A model generated the notes under the pieces. The model was not told where the DNA came from. It did not search any database and saw nothing but the letters and a program-made list of their open reading frames with translations. Below, in pieces: positions 36,455 to 45,057 of a DNA stretch of 64,000 nucleotides. Within the stretch, counting starts at the first letter, position 1. The number at the start of each line of letters is the position of its first letter. This DNA comes from Bradyrhizobium sp. SZCCT0153 (GTDB taxonomy: Bacteria; Pseudomonadota; Alphaproteobacteria; Rhizobiales; Xanthobacteraceae), in assembly GCF_018129995.1 (NCBI RefSeq), contig NZ_JAFCKS010000002.1, positions 1,221,822 through 1,285,821 on the forward strand, in the 5' to 3' direction. The position numbers and the translations under genes are program-made.

Positions 36455-37090
36455 TTAAAACACGCGGTAGCGGATCGTGTAGGCGTCTTGTGCCGCCGCG
36501 TTGCCGGTAAGCGGCGAGGAGATGCGGTCGGCGAGGTGCCAGGGTCCGAACAGCTCGGTGCGATGCGGCTCTGCCGGCAGGCGAAGGCGGAATTCGAAGG
36601 TGCCCTTGCCGGGCAGGTTCACCACCAGCACGCGGTCTGCGGTGCGATGCTTGAGCGCCACCGCGCCGCGCAGCACGGAGCGGCCATCGCCGATGTCCCG
36701 CACGCCGTCGACCAGCGCCAGCGTTTGGTTGCGGTCAGTGTGCAGCTCGATCTGGCTGTCGGCCGCCGCCGTCAGCGTCTCCTTGGGCATGCGGATCTCG
36801 AACTCGACCGCCGGCTTGGACGGGTTGAGGCCGAGATAGGCCATCGCGGCGTGACGCATGTCGTAGGCGGCAAAGGCCAGCAAGGCAGCCGCGGCCAGCG
36901 CCGCGAGGCCATGCCTGACGACATCGCGCCAGGTCCGGTAGCTCATTCGGAAGTACACCGACATCGCCAGCGCCACCGCGAGCGCCGCCGCGATGCCTGA
37001 CAGCGCCGACATCAGGATGCTGAACTGGCCATTAGCGGATTCGGACCAAACGACGGTCAGGCCGGCGATCTGGCTGAAGAGGGTGTTCAT
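36455..37090 (-). CDS. Hypothetical membrane protein with periplasmic domain
   Basis: A 211-residue protein. The N-terminal part has two hydrophobic helices (about residues 20-45 and 58-78), and the C-terminal 120 residues form a beta-rich soluble domain (EFEIRMPKETLTAAADSQIELHTD... RVLVVNLPGKGTFEFRLRLP). The topology is Sec-independent and inner-membrane. ATG 37090 has AAGGCGAG upstream, a good match; a longer frame to 37189 has no support. No family was recognised. It starts about 60 bases after the metallophosphoesterase start on the same strand, so the two may be co-transcribed. Confidence 0.7.
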   Translation of the reverse strand: MNTLFSQIAGLTVVWSESANGQFSILMSALSGIAAALAVALAMSVYFRMSYRTWRDVVRHGLAALAAAALLAFAAYDMRHAAMAYLGLNPSKPAVEFEIRMPKETLTAAADSQIELHTDRNQTLALVDGVRDIGDGRSVLRGAVALKHRTADRVLVVNLPGKGTFEFRLRLPAEPHRTELFGPWHLADRISSPLTGNAAAQDAYTIRYRVF

Positions 37091-37240
37091 GGCTCGCCTT
37101 GCGCCCAAAGTGGCAAAAGTCGCTTTAACGATCGCCATTTGGTCGCCGGATCGGGAACGCCGGTTCAACTCGTCGATTGTCAGCGCCAACGGTCGCGGCT
37201 AATGACGGTCCGCGGCGTTCCGCCTTACGGGAAAGTTCCG

Positions 37241-37663
37241 ATGTCTGCTCAAATGGTCCTGCTGCCTGTCTTCGTGCAGGTCGGTCTCACCTTCGCGCTC
37301 CTGATCGGCATGGTCTTCGGGCGCCGGAAAGCGCTGGTCTCCGGCGAGACCAGGATCCGCGACATTGCGCTGGGCGAGCCGAACTGGCCCAAGGGCGCCA
37401 CGCAAATCGCCAATTGTTACCGCAACCAGTTCGAGTTGCCGATGCTGTTCTATGCCCTGATCGCGCTGGCACTTCCCTTGCGCCACGCCGATCTCTTCAT
37501 CGTGCTGATGTCCTGGGTGTTCGTGGTGACACGGTTCGCCCATGCCGGGGTGTTCGTCTCCTCCAACGACCTTGGCCGGCGCTCGACGATCTGGCTCGCC
37601 GGCGTGCTCGTGCTGCTCGCGATGTGGATCTATTTCGCGCTGAGAATGCTGTTGCTGATCTGA
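37241..37663 (+). CDS. MAPEG family membrane protein
   Basis: A 140-residue four-helix membrane protein. Helices lie near residues 5-26, 62-80, 85-100 and 115-138. The loop ending in GEPNWPKGATQIANCYRNQFELPMLFYALI is the MAPEG signature (eicosanoid/glutathione metabolism family: YRNQFELPMLFY). Bacterial MAPEG proteins may act in detoxification, sometimes with glutathione. ATG 37241 is favoured over the longer frame because of GGGAAAG before it. It sits 34 bases ahead of rsmB. Confidence 0.85.
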   Translation: MSAQMVLLPVFVQVGLTFALLIGMVFGRRKALVSGETRIRDIALGEPNWPKGATQIANCYRNQFELPMLFYALIALALPLRHADLFIVLMSWVFVVTRFAHAGVFVSSNDLGRRSTIWLAGVLVLLAMWIYFALRMLLLI

Positions 37664-37697
37664 CGCTTGCGCGCCAATCCTGATCTGAAAGATTCAA

Positions 37698-38996
37698 ATG
37701 ACTCCCGCTGCCCGGCTGTCCGCCGCCATCGAACTGATCGACACCGTCGAGAGAGACCGCGTGCCCGCGGCCAAGGCGTTGAAGGAGTGGGGCACCGCGC
37801 ACCGCTTTGCCGGCTCCGGCGACCGCGCCGCCATCGCCGGCCTGGTCTGGGACGTGCTGCGTCGCTACGCCTCGAGCGCCTTCCTGATGGATGCCGATAC
37901 CGCGCGGGCGCGGCTGATCGGCATGCTCCGGCTCGAGCGCGACATGGATGCGGCCACCATGGCCGCCTTGTTCGACGGCAGCCGCTTCGCGCCGGCTCCG
38001 CTCACCGAGGCCGAGCAGGCCGCGCTCGCCTCGCGCTCCCTTGAGGGTGCCCCGGCCGCGATCGCCGGCGACTATCCGGAATGGCTCGATTCGCATCTGG
38101 CAAAAGTGTTCGGCGAGGACCGCGCGGCGGAGGCCGCCGCGATGGCCAGCCGGGCCCCGCTCGATTTGCGCGTCAACACGCTAAAATCCAATCGCGACAA
38201 GGTGCTGGGCGCGCTTGCTCATCTTCATGCGAAACCGACGCCCTGGTCCGCAACGGGCCTGCGCATCGAGCTTTCGGCCGATGCGCGCAACCCGGGCATC
38301 CAGGCCGAGGAGGATTTCATCAAGGGTGCCGTTGAAGTGCAGGATGAAGGATCGCAGCTTGCGGCCCTGTTCACCGCGGCAAAACCCGGCGAGCAGGTGA
38401 TTGATCTTTGCGCGGGGGCCGGCGGCAAGACGCTGGCGCTCGCCGCCATGATGCAGGGCAAGGGCCGGCTGATCGCGACCGACAGCGACAAGCGGCAACT
38501 TGCGCCCATTCACGAACGCCTGTCGCGCGCCGGCGTCCACAATGCCGACGTGCGCACGCCCAAGGGCGAGGCCGATCCGCTGGCCGACATCAGCGCCACC
38601 GCCGATCTCGTCGTGATCGACGCGCCCTGCACGGGGACCGGAACCTGGCGCCGCAACCCCGACGCCAAATGGCGCATGCGGCCGGGCGCGCTGGAGATCC
38701 GTCTGCGCGACCAGACCGCGGTGCTCGATCGCGCGGTTCCGCTGGTCAAGGCCGGCGGCCGCATCGCCTACATCACCTGTTCGGTGCTGGCGGAAGAGAA
38801 CGGTGAGCAGGTGAGAGCGTTCATGGGCCGTCATCCCGAGTTCGCGGTGGTGCCGCCCGAGCAGACCGCGAGCGTGCTCTGGGACAAGGCGGACGACTTC
38901 GCCCAAGCGGCGCTGCAATCGCCGGAAGGGTGGCTGATGACGCCGCGGCGCACCGGAACCGATGGCTTCTTCATCTCGGTGTTGAAGAAGGCGTAA
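37698..38996 (+). CDS. RsmB/NOP-type RNA (cytosine-5-)-methyltransferase
   Basis: A 432-residue methyltransferase. The N-terminal 130 residues resemble an NusB/RsmB-like helical domain. The SAM domain shows DLCAGAGGKTLALAAMM (motif I) and VVIDAPCTGTGTWRRNPDAKWRM (motif IV, first Cys). YITCSVLAEENGEQV (motif VI) supplies the second Cys. This is the two-cysteine catalytic set of the RsmB/NSUN family. It probably modifies C967-type positions in 16S rRNA. It follows the MAPEG gene closely. The terminator just after its stop reads best for cspA on the opposite strand. Confidence 0.92.
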   Translation: MTPAARLSAAIELIDTVERDRVPAAKALKEWGTAHRFAGSGDRAAIAGLVWDVLRRYASSAFLMDADTARARLIGMLRLERDMDAATMAALFDGSRFAPAPLTEAEQAALASRSLEGAPAAIAGDYPEWLDSHLAKVFGEDRAAEAAAMASRAPLDLRVNTLKSNRDKVLGALAHLHAKPTPWSATGLRIELSADARNPGIQAEEDFIKGAVEVQDEGSQLAALFTAAKPGEQVIDLCAGAGGKTLALAAMMQGKGRLIATDSDKRQLAPIHERLSRAGVHNADVRTPKGEADPLADISATADLVVIDAPCTGTGTWRRNPDAKWRMRPGALEIRLRDQTAVLDRAVPLVKAGGRIAYITCSVLAEENGEQVRAFMGRHPEFAVVPPEQTASVLWDKADDFAQAALQSPEGWLMTPRRTGTDGFFISVLKKA

Positions 38997-39027
38997 CGCG
39001 GCTTCGTTCGCCCCCCAGAAACAAAAA

Positions 39028-39056
39028 CCCCGCGAACCGGAACCCGGTCGCGGGGC
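39028..39056 (-). terminator. Rho-independent terminator of cspA, probably bidirectional
   Basis: A hairpin with arms CCCCGCGA(A)CCGG and CCGGTCGCGGGG. On the minus strand it is followed by TTTTTGTTT, the strong U-tract, as expected after the cspA stop at 39113. On the plus strand only CTTTC follows, giving weaker termination for rsmB. Confidence 0.85.
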
Positions 39057-39112
39057 TTTCCAACTCTACGCTCTGCCGGTACGTCCGTGGTCAGAGCGCT
39101 CTTGCGTGGCGA

Positions 39113-39322
39113 TTAGCCGACGCGGAGGTTGTCGGCGGAGGACTTGCCGCTGCGACGATCGGCGACGATGTCGAACGAGACCTTCTGGCCCTCGTTGAGG
39201 GTCGAGAGGCCAGCGCGCTCGACGGCGCTGATGTGCACGAACACGTCCTTGTCGCCGTCATCCGGCTGAATGAAACCGAAGCCCTTTTGATTGTTGAACC
39301 ACTTCACGGTGCCCATAGCCAT
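39113..39322 (-). CDS. Cold shock protein, CspA family
   Basis: A 69-residue single cold-shock domain. RNP1 (KGFGFIQP) and RNP2 ([13 protein letters not shown]) are intact, and the length is standard. It binds single-stranded RNA or DNA and acts as an RNA chaperone. A long gap upstream (about 260 bases) suggests a long structured leader, a known feature of cspA-type messages. GAAATTCC-type ribosome sequence (AAGGAAATT on the minus strand) precedes ATG 39322. A strong terminator follows. It stands alone. Confidence 0.95.
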   Translation of the reverse strand: MAMGTVKWFNNQKGFGFIQPDDGDKDVFVHISAVERAGLSTLNEGQKVSFDIVADRRSGKSSADNLRVG

Positions 39323-39580
39323 GGGAATTTCCTTTGCTTAAGAAGTTAACACGCAGACCGGTACGCACTATTGCGCCCATAGTCCTGATCAGTCGATGTT
39401 GGAGAAATCATCTGAAGCGTGCGCGCCCGTCAGCAACGAAGCGAAGCGGCCCAGTCGTTCGGCCAAGTATCGATGATCACAATATAGCGAGATTTTGGGG
39501 CCACTTCAAGGCACCACCCGCGGCTCGGGATATCCATTCGGTTTGCTATTTTGCGGTGCAAATTAACCGTTCGGGGCACC

Positions 39581-39913
39581 TCAATCGACGATGAAAAGCG
39601 TCGCTCCCGTCGCCGTGGAGGACCGATGCGCGGCGTCGCCGAAATCCGAGACCTGGTAGCTCATCCCCGCCGTGAGCTTGAACTTGCGCCCGTCGCGCAG
39701 CTCGCTGTCGAGCTCGCCTTGCAGAACGTAGAGCACGTGGCCGCGATCGCACCAATGGTCGGCGAGATAGCCCGGCGAATACTCGACCATCCGCACCCGG
39801 AGATCGCCGATGTTGAGCGTACGCCACTGGGCTTGCCCGGTCTCGCCGGCATGCGTGGTCGGCGCAACCTTGCTCCAGTCGGTGACGGTGAAGGGGGAGG
39901 CGGGGAGTTTCAT
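39581..39913 (-). CDS. Cupin-fold protein
   Basis: A 110-residue single-domain cupin with the segment YLADHWCDRGHVLYVLQGELD followed by DGRKFKLTAGMSYQVSD, a recognisable cupin first and second motif. The DHWC wording suggests the small family often called DHCW-motif cupins. The metal-binding His set is partial (His in ADHWC and GHV). ATG 39913 fits family length. A longer frame would run through the palindromic repeat at 39975-40053. Function unknown: perhaps a small-molecule binding or isomerase role. Confidence 0.75.
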   Translation of the reverse strand: MKLPASPFTVTDWSKVAPTTHAGETGQAQWRTLNIGDLRVRMVEYSPGYLADHWCDRGHVLYVLQGELDSELRDGRKFKLTAGMSYQVSDFGDAAHRSSTATGATLFIVD

Positions 39914-39974
39914 GCTGTGTCCTGTCTCGGTGCCGGCGGGCGGAGTGTTAGCGCACGCGCGCGCCGCAGTCTCC

Positions 39975-40053
39975 GTCATTGCGAGCGCAGCCAAGCAATC
40001 CAGAAATGCATTCGCAGCGGCCTTCTGGATTGCTTGGCTGCGCTCGCAATGAC
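39975..40053. repeat. Intergenic palindromic repeat, family A copy 3
   Basis: The outer arms GTCATTGCGAGCGCAGCCAAGCAATCCAG and CTGGATTGCTTGGCTGCGCTCGCAATGAC flank a short centre (AAATGCATTCGCAGCGGCCTT). The arms match perfectly over about 29 bases. Here the repeat lies upstream of the cupin gene, between it and the family C repeats. Confidence 0.88.
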
Positions 40054-40067
40054 GCGGATGGGCTAAA

Positions 40068-40112
40068 GCATGATCCGGAAAAGTACGAAGCGGTTTTCCG
40101 AAAAGATCATGC
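40068..40112. repeat. Intergenic palindrome, family C first element
   Basis: GCATGATCCGGAAAA...TTTTCCGAAAAGATCATGC, about 45 bp, forming an imperfect hairpin. It is the first of two adjacent elements; the second is at 40125. This word pair (GCATGATC-CGGAAAA and mirror) is repeated widely in rhizobial genomes, in my recollection. Confidence 0.7.
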
Positions 40113-40124
40113 TCAAACAAGAAC

Positions 40125-40167
40125 CTAAAGCGCGATGACGATTCATCCCAATCTCATCGCGCTTTAG
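40125..40167. repeat. Intergenic palindrome, family C second element, overlapping a stop codon
   Basis: CTAAAGCGCGATGA, a 15-base centre, TCATCGCGCTTTAG: a perfect 14-bp inverted repeat. Its right end supplies the TAA stop codon (40166-40164) of the SnoaL-like gene on the minus strand, so the repeat abuts and slightly overlaps coding sequence. Confidence 0.8.
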
Positions 40168-40535
40168 TGCGGCAAATGGTTGGCCGATCCCTGCACGATC
40201 AACCCCGCATCATTCACCCGCAGATATTCGCAGATCCGCTTGCCGCGCTCGTTCTCGTAGAACACCACGACGCTGTCAGGGCTGACGAAGACATCGATCA
40301 GCGAGAAGTGCAGGTTCGGCAGCAGGGCGAGCGCCTTGCCCCAATACGCCCGCAACGCGTCCTTGCCGCGCACGGTGCCGCTGGCATCGAACCCCATCGC
40401 GGGGATGCGGTCCGAGGTCATCATTGCGGCCTCGTCGTAGAGCGTGAGCACGCGCTCGAGATCGCCAGTATTCCAGGCCTCGACCCAGGTTCGGCCGAGC
40501 GCGGCAAGCGATGATGGCGGATGGTGCTGTGACAC
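40164..40535 (-). CDS. SnoaL-like/NTF2-fold protein
   Basis: A 123-residue NTF2-like protein. It has the usual WVEAWNTGDLERVLTLYDEAAMM start and SLIDVFVSPDSVVVFYENERGKRICEYLRVNDAGLI core of the SnoaL/ketosteroid-isomerase-like fold. GTG 40535 is chosen because a strong ribosome site (CAGGGAGAA) sits just before it; a GTG at 40577 also opens the frame. The last codon and stop lie at the end of a palindromic repeat (see family C). Function unknown; such proteins isomerise or hydrate small molecules. It is divergent from guaA. Confidence 0.8.
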   Translation of the reverse strand: MSQHHPPSSLAALGRTWVEAWNTGDLERVLTLYDEAAMMTSDRIPAMGFDASGTVRGKDALRAYWGKALALLPNLHFSLIDVFVSPDSVVVFYENERGKRICEYLRVNDAGLIVQGSANHLPH

Positions 40536-40686
40536 AAGCGTTCTCCCTGATCGGGCCCTGTTTGAGCAGCGGGGCACATTAGGTCAATAATACTTACCTA
40601 TATCGGTTTGTCCATGCCCAAAGAAGGATGTGGGCGCGCAAACCTGCGCGGTTGCGGGTCGTCGCGCCGTCGCGTATCTGCTTGCC

Positions 40687-42285
40687 ATGACAGCAGCACA
40701 GACCGACCGTTCCGCGTCGACGCCCTCCGTGGCCTCGGCGCATGACAAGATTCTCATCGTCGACTTCGGCAGCCAGGTGACGCAGCTGATCGCGCGTCGC
40801 GTGCGCGAGGACGGCGTCTATTGCGAGATCGTCCCGTTCAACAAGGCCGAAGAGGCCTTCAAGGAGATGAAGCCGAAAGCGGTGATTCTCTCCGGCGGGC
40901 CGGAGTCGGTGCACGAGGCCGGCTCGCCGCGCGCCCCGCAGCTGATCTTCGCCTCCGGCGTGCCCGTGCTCGGCATCTGCTACGGCCAGATGACCATGGC
41001 GGAGCAGCTCGGCGGTACCGTCGAGGGCGGCCATCACCGCGAATTCGGCCGCGCCGACGTCGAGGTCAAGGCGCCGAGCAAGCTGTTCGAGGACGTCTGG
41101 TCGCCCGGCGGCAAGAACCAGGTCTGGATGAGCCATGGCGACCGCATCACGAAAATGCCGCCGGGCTTCTCGGTGGCCGGCACCTCGCCGAACGCGCCGT
41201 TCGCGATCATCCAGGACGAGACGCGCAAATATTACGGCCTGATGTTCCACCCCGAAGTGGTGCACACGCCCGACGGCGCAAAGCTGATCCGCAATTTCGT
41301 GCGCAAGATCGCCGGCCTCTCCGGCGACTGGACCATGCGCGCCTTCCGCGAGGAGGAGATCGCCAAGATCCGCGCCCAGGTCGGCAAGGGCAAGGTGCTC
41401 TGCGGCCTCTCCGGCGGCGTCGATTCAGCGGTGGCGGCCGTGCTGATCCACGAAGCCATCGGCGACCAGCTCACCTGCGTGTTCGTCGATCACGGCATGC
41501 TGCGCCTCGACGAAGCCAAGACCGTGGTCGATTTATTCCGCCACCACTACAACATCCCGCTCGTGCACGTGGATGCCTCGAAGCAATTCCTCGGCGAGCT
41601 CGAAGGCGTCACGGATCCCGAAACCAAGCGCAAGACCATCGGCCGTCTCTTCATCGAGGTGTTCGAGGACGAGGCCAAGAAGATCGGCGGCGCCGACTTC
41701 CTGGCGCAGGGCACGCTTTATCCCGACGTGATCGAGAGCGTCTCCTTCACCGGCGGCCCCTCGGTGACGATCAAGTCGCACCACAATGTCGGCGGTCTGC
41801 CCGAGCGCATGAACATGAAGCTCGTCGAGCCCCTGCGCGAGCTGTTCAAGGACGAGGTGCGCAAGCTAGGCCGCGAGCTCGGCCTGCCCGAAATCTTCGT
41901 CGGCCGCCACCCGTTCCCGGGCCCGGGCCTCGCCATCCGCTGCCCCGGCGAGATCACCAGGGACAAGCTCGACATCCTGCGCAAGGCCGATGCCGTCTAC
42001 ATCGACCAGATCCGCAAGCACGGCCTCTACGACGACATCTGGCAGGCCTTCGCCGTGCTGCTCCCGGTCAAGACGGTGGGCGTCATGGGCGACGGCCGCA
42101 CGTATGATTTTGTGGTCGGCCTGCGCGCCGTCACATCAACGGATGGCATGACCGCGGACTTCTACCAGTTCGACATGAAATTCCTCGGCGAGACCGCCAC
42201 GCGCATCATCAACGAGGTGAAGGGCGTGAACCGGGTGGTGTACGACGTGACGAGCAAGCCGCCTGGGACGATTGAGTGGGAGTAG
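40687..42285 (+). CDS. guaA: Glutamine-hydrolysing GMP synthase
   Basis: A 532-residue enzyme. The N-terminal class I amidotransferase has the nucleophile Cys98 in LGICYGQ and the HPE of FHPEVVHT. The ATP-pyrophosphatase domain has the P-loop [12 protein letters not shown], and the C-terminal dimerisation domain contains [10 protein letters not shown] and ends PPGTIEWE, the standard GuaA terminus. It converts XMP to GMP using glutamine. An extra leader of about 20 residues before [10 protein letters not shown] is unusual but seen in related bacteria. ATG 40687 lacks a clear ribosome site; the frame continues to 40630. Confidence 0.96.
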   Translation: MTAAQTDRSASTPSVASAHDKILIVDFGSQVTQLIARRVREDGVYCEIVPFNKAEEAFKEMKPKAVILSGGPESVHEAGSPRAPQLIFASGVPVLGICYGQMTMAEQLGGTVEGGHHREFGRADVEVKAPSKLFEDVWSPGGKNQVWMSHGDRITKMPPGFSVAGTSPNAPFAIIQDETRKYYGLMFHPEVVHTPDGAKLIRNFVRKIAGLSGDWTMRAFREEEIAKIRAQVGKGKVLCGLSGGVDSAVAAVLIHEAIGDQLTCVFVDHGMLRLDEAKTVVDLFRHHYNIPLVHVDASKQFLGELEGVTDPETKRKTIGRLFIEVFEDEAKKIGGADFLAQGTLYPDVIESVSFTGGPSVTIKSHHNVGGLPERMNMKLVEPLRELFKDEVRKLGRELGLPEIFVGRHPFPGPGLAIRCPGEITRDKLDILRKADAVYIDQIRKHGLYDDIWQAFAVLLPVKTVGVMGDGRTYDFVVGLRAVTSTDGMTADFYQFDMKFLGETATRIINEVKGVNRVVYDVTSKPPGTIEWE

Positions 42286-42355
42286 GGGGCGCTCCTGTGG
42301 TTCAACATCACTGAAGTGGGGCGCCACTTCCCGGAGAGGATGCGCGGCATAGATC

Positions 42356-43258
42356 ATGGGATTTGGGGTTTTCATCCATCGATCGGACTCGATCTACGAT
42401 GACAGCCCGGCTGAACGGTATCAGTTTCCCAGTCAGTATTTTCGTCGCGTCGAAGCATGCATCGGCGATTGGATCATCTATTATGAGCCGAGCAAAGTCG
42501 CCGAAACGCGCGGCTACTTTGCGATTGCTCGGGTTCAGCAAGTCATTCCCGATCCAGGCACTCCGGGGATGTACCTCGCTCTGATCGAACCCGGAAGTTA
42601 CCTCGATTTTGCCAATCCGGTTTCCTTCAACGGGCCAGCTGGTCCTGTCGAACGCGGCGTCCTGAATGAGCAGGGGCGAATTTCGGGGCGTGCTCAGTCG
42701 GCAGTCCGACCAATCTCGCCGGAGGATTTCAACAGAATATTCGAGCTCGGTTTTGCGGAAGGCGCACCGCTGCTGCCCCGCGTTGATACCGATGTTCAGT
42801 TGTCTCAATTTGACGAAAAGCAGCAGGCTCCGTTCATATTTGAGCAACAGCGAGATCGCGTCAGCCTAACTGTATCGAGAGTTCTGCGTGACCGCGTCTT
42901 TCGCCGGATTGTACTGCGTGCCTACGATGAGCGCTGCGCCATTACCGGGCTGAAGCTCATTAATGGAATGGGGCGCGCAGAAGTCGCGGCGGCGCACATT
43001 CGGCCTGTGGAGGCAAATGGGCCGGATATCGTGAGCAATGCGATTGCTTTATCCGGTACCGCTCATTGGATGTTCGATCGCGGTCTGATCAGCTTGGCTG
43101 ATGATCTGGAAATACTGATCTCGCGCCAGACAAACGACGTGGACGGCGTTCGATCGGTCATCAACAGGACCGGTCGTGCCCTTGAGCCCGAGAGGCCATC
43201 GGACCGACCTCATCCGCATTTTCTAAAGTGGCATCGCGAGCATTGCTTTAAGCAATGA
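42356..43258 (+). CDS. HNH endonuclease with N-terminal PUA/EVE-like domain (putative restriction enzyme)
   Basis: A 300-residue protein. The C-terminal half carries an HNH-type nuclease domain: RAYDERCAITG with a Cys, AAAHIRPVEANGPDIVSNAIALSGTAHWMFDRGLISL (His, Asn, His). It fits the HNH_2 pattern of predicted restriction endonucleases. Residues 1-110 (GDWIIYYEPSKVAETRGYFAIARVQQVIPDPGTPGMYLALIEPGSYLDF) look like a PUA/EVE or SRA-type modified-base reader. That combination suggests modification-dependent DNA cleavage. It has lower G+C and different codon use from guaA. No methyltransferase is adjacent. The start is ATG 42356 and the ribosome site is distant. The call is motif-based. Confidence 0.75.
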   Translation: MGFGVFIHRSDSIYDDSPAERYQFPSQYFRRVEACIGDWIIYYEPSKVAETRGYFAIARVQQVIPDPGTPGMYLALIEPGSYLDFANPVSFNGPAGPVERGVLNEQGRISGRAQSAVRPISPEDFNRIFELGFAEGAPLLPRVDTDVQLSQFDEKQQAPFIFEQQRDRVSLTVSRVLRDRVFRRIVLRAYDERCAITGLKLINGMGRAEVAAAHIRPVEANGPDIVSNAIALSGTAHWMFDRGLISLADDLEILISRQTNDVDGVRSVINRTGRALEPERPSDRPHPHFLKWHREHCFKQ

Positions 43259-43416
43259 ACATGTAAGCAAGGCTGCTGGGCGGATTCCAACTTGAAGTGC
43301 AATACCCCGTACAGATATCGAGAGTGATCATGGGACGCCACGACAGCCAATGGAGTGCGATCTTGAACGGGGAAGATCCGGGAAAGTGGCGACCACACCA
43401 TCGCGGTGGTGCATTG

Positions 43417-43800
43417 ATGCGCGCCGCGTTGAAAGTGGTGATGGCCGCAATATTTGCTATGCCGGCTGCGGTGGCTCTGGCGAAGTCTCCGGACTGCGCG
43501 AGTTGGCCCACGAACATGGCCCTCACGCACCTCAAGAACGCCGGGTTGATTGATATCCCATCAGTGATCGAGGCGCAGACCAGGGCCGTTCGTTTCGCAT
43601 CCGAAAAGATCGGCAAAGACCTCTACCAGCAGGTTTACGACATCACGTTTCACACCAAGGATGGCACGAAGATCGAGGTCATCACGAACAGCCGGGCATC
43701 AAGCGAGGAATGCTCGATGAGCGGCGTCGACGTCTACGTGGTCTCGAAGAAAATCGGCGGGTCGGCAGAGCAGCCATCTGAGGGCGCGACTAAAAAGTAA
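43417..43800 (+). CDS. Secreted hypothetical protein
   Basis: A 127-residue protein with an N-terminal signal peptide (MRAALKVVMAAIFAMPAAVALAK, cleavage likely near AVALAK). The mature part contains two cysteines (SPDCASWPTN and SSEECSMSGV) that could form a disulfide. The remainder (KIGKDLYQQVYDITFHTKDGTKIEVITNSRASSEE) is beta-like. No known domain was recognised. ATG 43417 is favoured because the signal peptide starts there. It lies between the HNH gene and a convergent methyltransferase. Confidence 0.65.
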   Translation: MRAALKVVMAAIFAMPAAVALAKSPDCASWPTNMALTHLKNAGLIDIPSVIEAQTRAVRFASEKIGKDLYQQVYDITFHTKDGTKIEVITNSRASSEECSMSGVDVYVVSKKIGGSAEQPSEGATKK

Positions 43801-43916
43801 TCCGGCTGCACCGAGAGCTCAAGAACTGTAATCGACCCGCAGCGGATGCGAACAAGTCCAGCGAAGACATCGAGGCAACCCGCTGCGGAGGTCGAGATGA
43901 CGTCGGCTACGACCCG

Positions 43917-44549
43917 TCAGGGCTTCACGAACCGATAGGCGAAGCGATCGGTCTTGCCCTTGATCGAGGGATCGAACACCTTGATCGCGTGTGCATCGTC
44001 CTTGTTCGCGAGCAGGGTGCTTTCCGCGTCCAGGACGAAGCCGGCTACCTCCACCTCGTCGCGAACGGATGCAGGCTCAATCCGGTGCAGCGACGGGGCC
44101 TCGCTTGTGCCTGCCCCGACGGCGGCGGCGTGGTCTATGATGACGTAGCGCCCGCCGGGCTTCAGCCGCTCGTAGACAGCTCGATTGAACTGGGCCGCCG
44201 TCGCGCCTTTGGCCTGGATCAGCGCGGTGTGGAGATCGTGGTAGAACAGGTGCAGCCACAGCACGTCCGCAGGCTGCGTGGCCTGCGGCATCGCCACGAG
44301 GTCCGCCGAGACGGCTTCGACATTCTCTCGGCCCGGTTCCTTCGCAAGTGTCCGCATGCGGCCGACCGGATCGGTCTTGAAGTGGGCGACTTCGGCCGGC
44401 ACGAAGCTGTAGACCCGTCCGCCGGGTCCGACGATGTCGGAGAAGAGACGGGTCCAGTCGCCGTCGCCCGGGTAAACGTCGATGACGGTGGAGCCCGCAT
44501 CTATTCGTGCGAACCGGATCAACTCGGATAGCTTGGATTGGTCGTACAT
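43917..44549 (-). CDS. Class I SAM-dependent methyltransferase
   Basis: A 210-residue methyltransferase-like protein. The nucleotide motif VIDVYPGDGDWTRLFSDIVGPGGRVYSFVPAE is a fair SAM motif I, followed by ADVLWLHLFYHDLHTAL and LKPGGRYVIIDHAAA. The substrate is unknown. It starts 11 bases after the SnoaL-like gene stop on the same strand and is the last gene of a three-gene unit with the SnoaL-like and SDR genes, all opposite a LysR regulator at 46075. The motif I sequence lacks the usual GxGxG, so SAM binding may be altered. Confidence 0.8.
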   Translation of the reverse strand: MYDQSKLSELIRFARIDAGSTVIDVYPGDGDWTRLFSDIVGPGGRVYSFVPAEVAHFKTDPVGRMRTLAKEPGRENVEAVSADLVAMPQATQPADVLWLHLFYHDLHTALIQAKGATAAQFNRAVYERLKPGGRYVIIDHAAAVGAGTSEAPSLHRIEPASVRDEVEVAGFVLDAESTLLANKDDAHAIKVFDPSIKGKTDRFAYRFVKP

Positions 44550-44560
44550 CGTGTTCTCCT

Positions 44561-44971
44561 TCAGGGTTGGGCATTCGACGGGCGCGCGGCCCGCGCCAGG
44601 GCCTGCGTGTCGACGTACTCCCTGATGTCAGTCACTTTGCCGCTTCGAACGGTCATGGCGAAAACCCAGTCGTCCCTGAACGGCTTGTTCGTGGCTTTGA
44701 TCTTTCCCGTCGCGAAACCTGCGACCAGGACCCGGTCTCCCTGCGCTATGAACTCGCGGGGCTCCGTGGAGGTTTCCATCGTTTTGGATGCCGTCTCGAG
44801 CAAATCGGCGAGCCCGTCGTGCCCGCGGTGCGTGCCGGCCAGCGGCCAGTTTTCGCCCGGAATGATCCACTCGATGTCCTCGGCGACCAGCGCCAGCAGA
44901 GCTTTCCTGTCGCCGCGGCCGATCGCGGCGAAGAAGTCCTTCACGGTCTGAACGTTCGTCTCGGTGCTCAC
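44561..44971 (-). CDS. SnoaL-like/ketosteroid isomerase-like protein
   Basis: A 136-residue NTF2-fold protein: VQTVKDFFAAIGRGDRKALLALVAEDIEWIIPGENWPLAGTHRGHDGLADLL is the classical SnoaL start. The core strands and the closing DWVFAMTVRSGKVTDIREYVDTQALARAA complete the fold. It probably binds or isomerises a small hydrophobic molecule. It lies between the SDR and methyltransferase genes with short gaps, so it is likely co-transcribed. Related genes at 40164 and the ester-cyclase remnant at 59870 show the fold is common in this region. Confidence 0.82.
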   Translation of the reverse strand: MSTETNVQTVKDFFAAIGRGDRKALLALVAEDIEWIIPGENWPLAGTHRGHDGLADLLETASKTMETSTEPREFIAQGDRVLVAGFATGKIKATNKPFRDDWVFAMTVRSGKVTDIREYVDTQALARAARPSNAQP

Positions 44972-45057
44972 AGTCGTTTCTCCATTTCGCTCCGATCGGA
45001 TCGCGCTGGATCCGATCGCGTGCGTCGTGTCCCTGTCGGTAGGAACGTTGTGGGCCT

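Noticed and set aside
39914..40120. Upstream extension of the cupin frame across repeat A
   Set aside because: The peptide HCERSQAIQK...LAALAMT is a translation of the palindromic repeat, a known trap in this type of genome.
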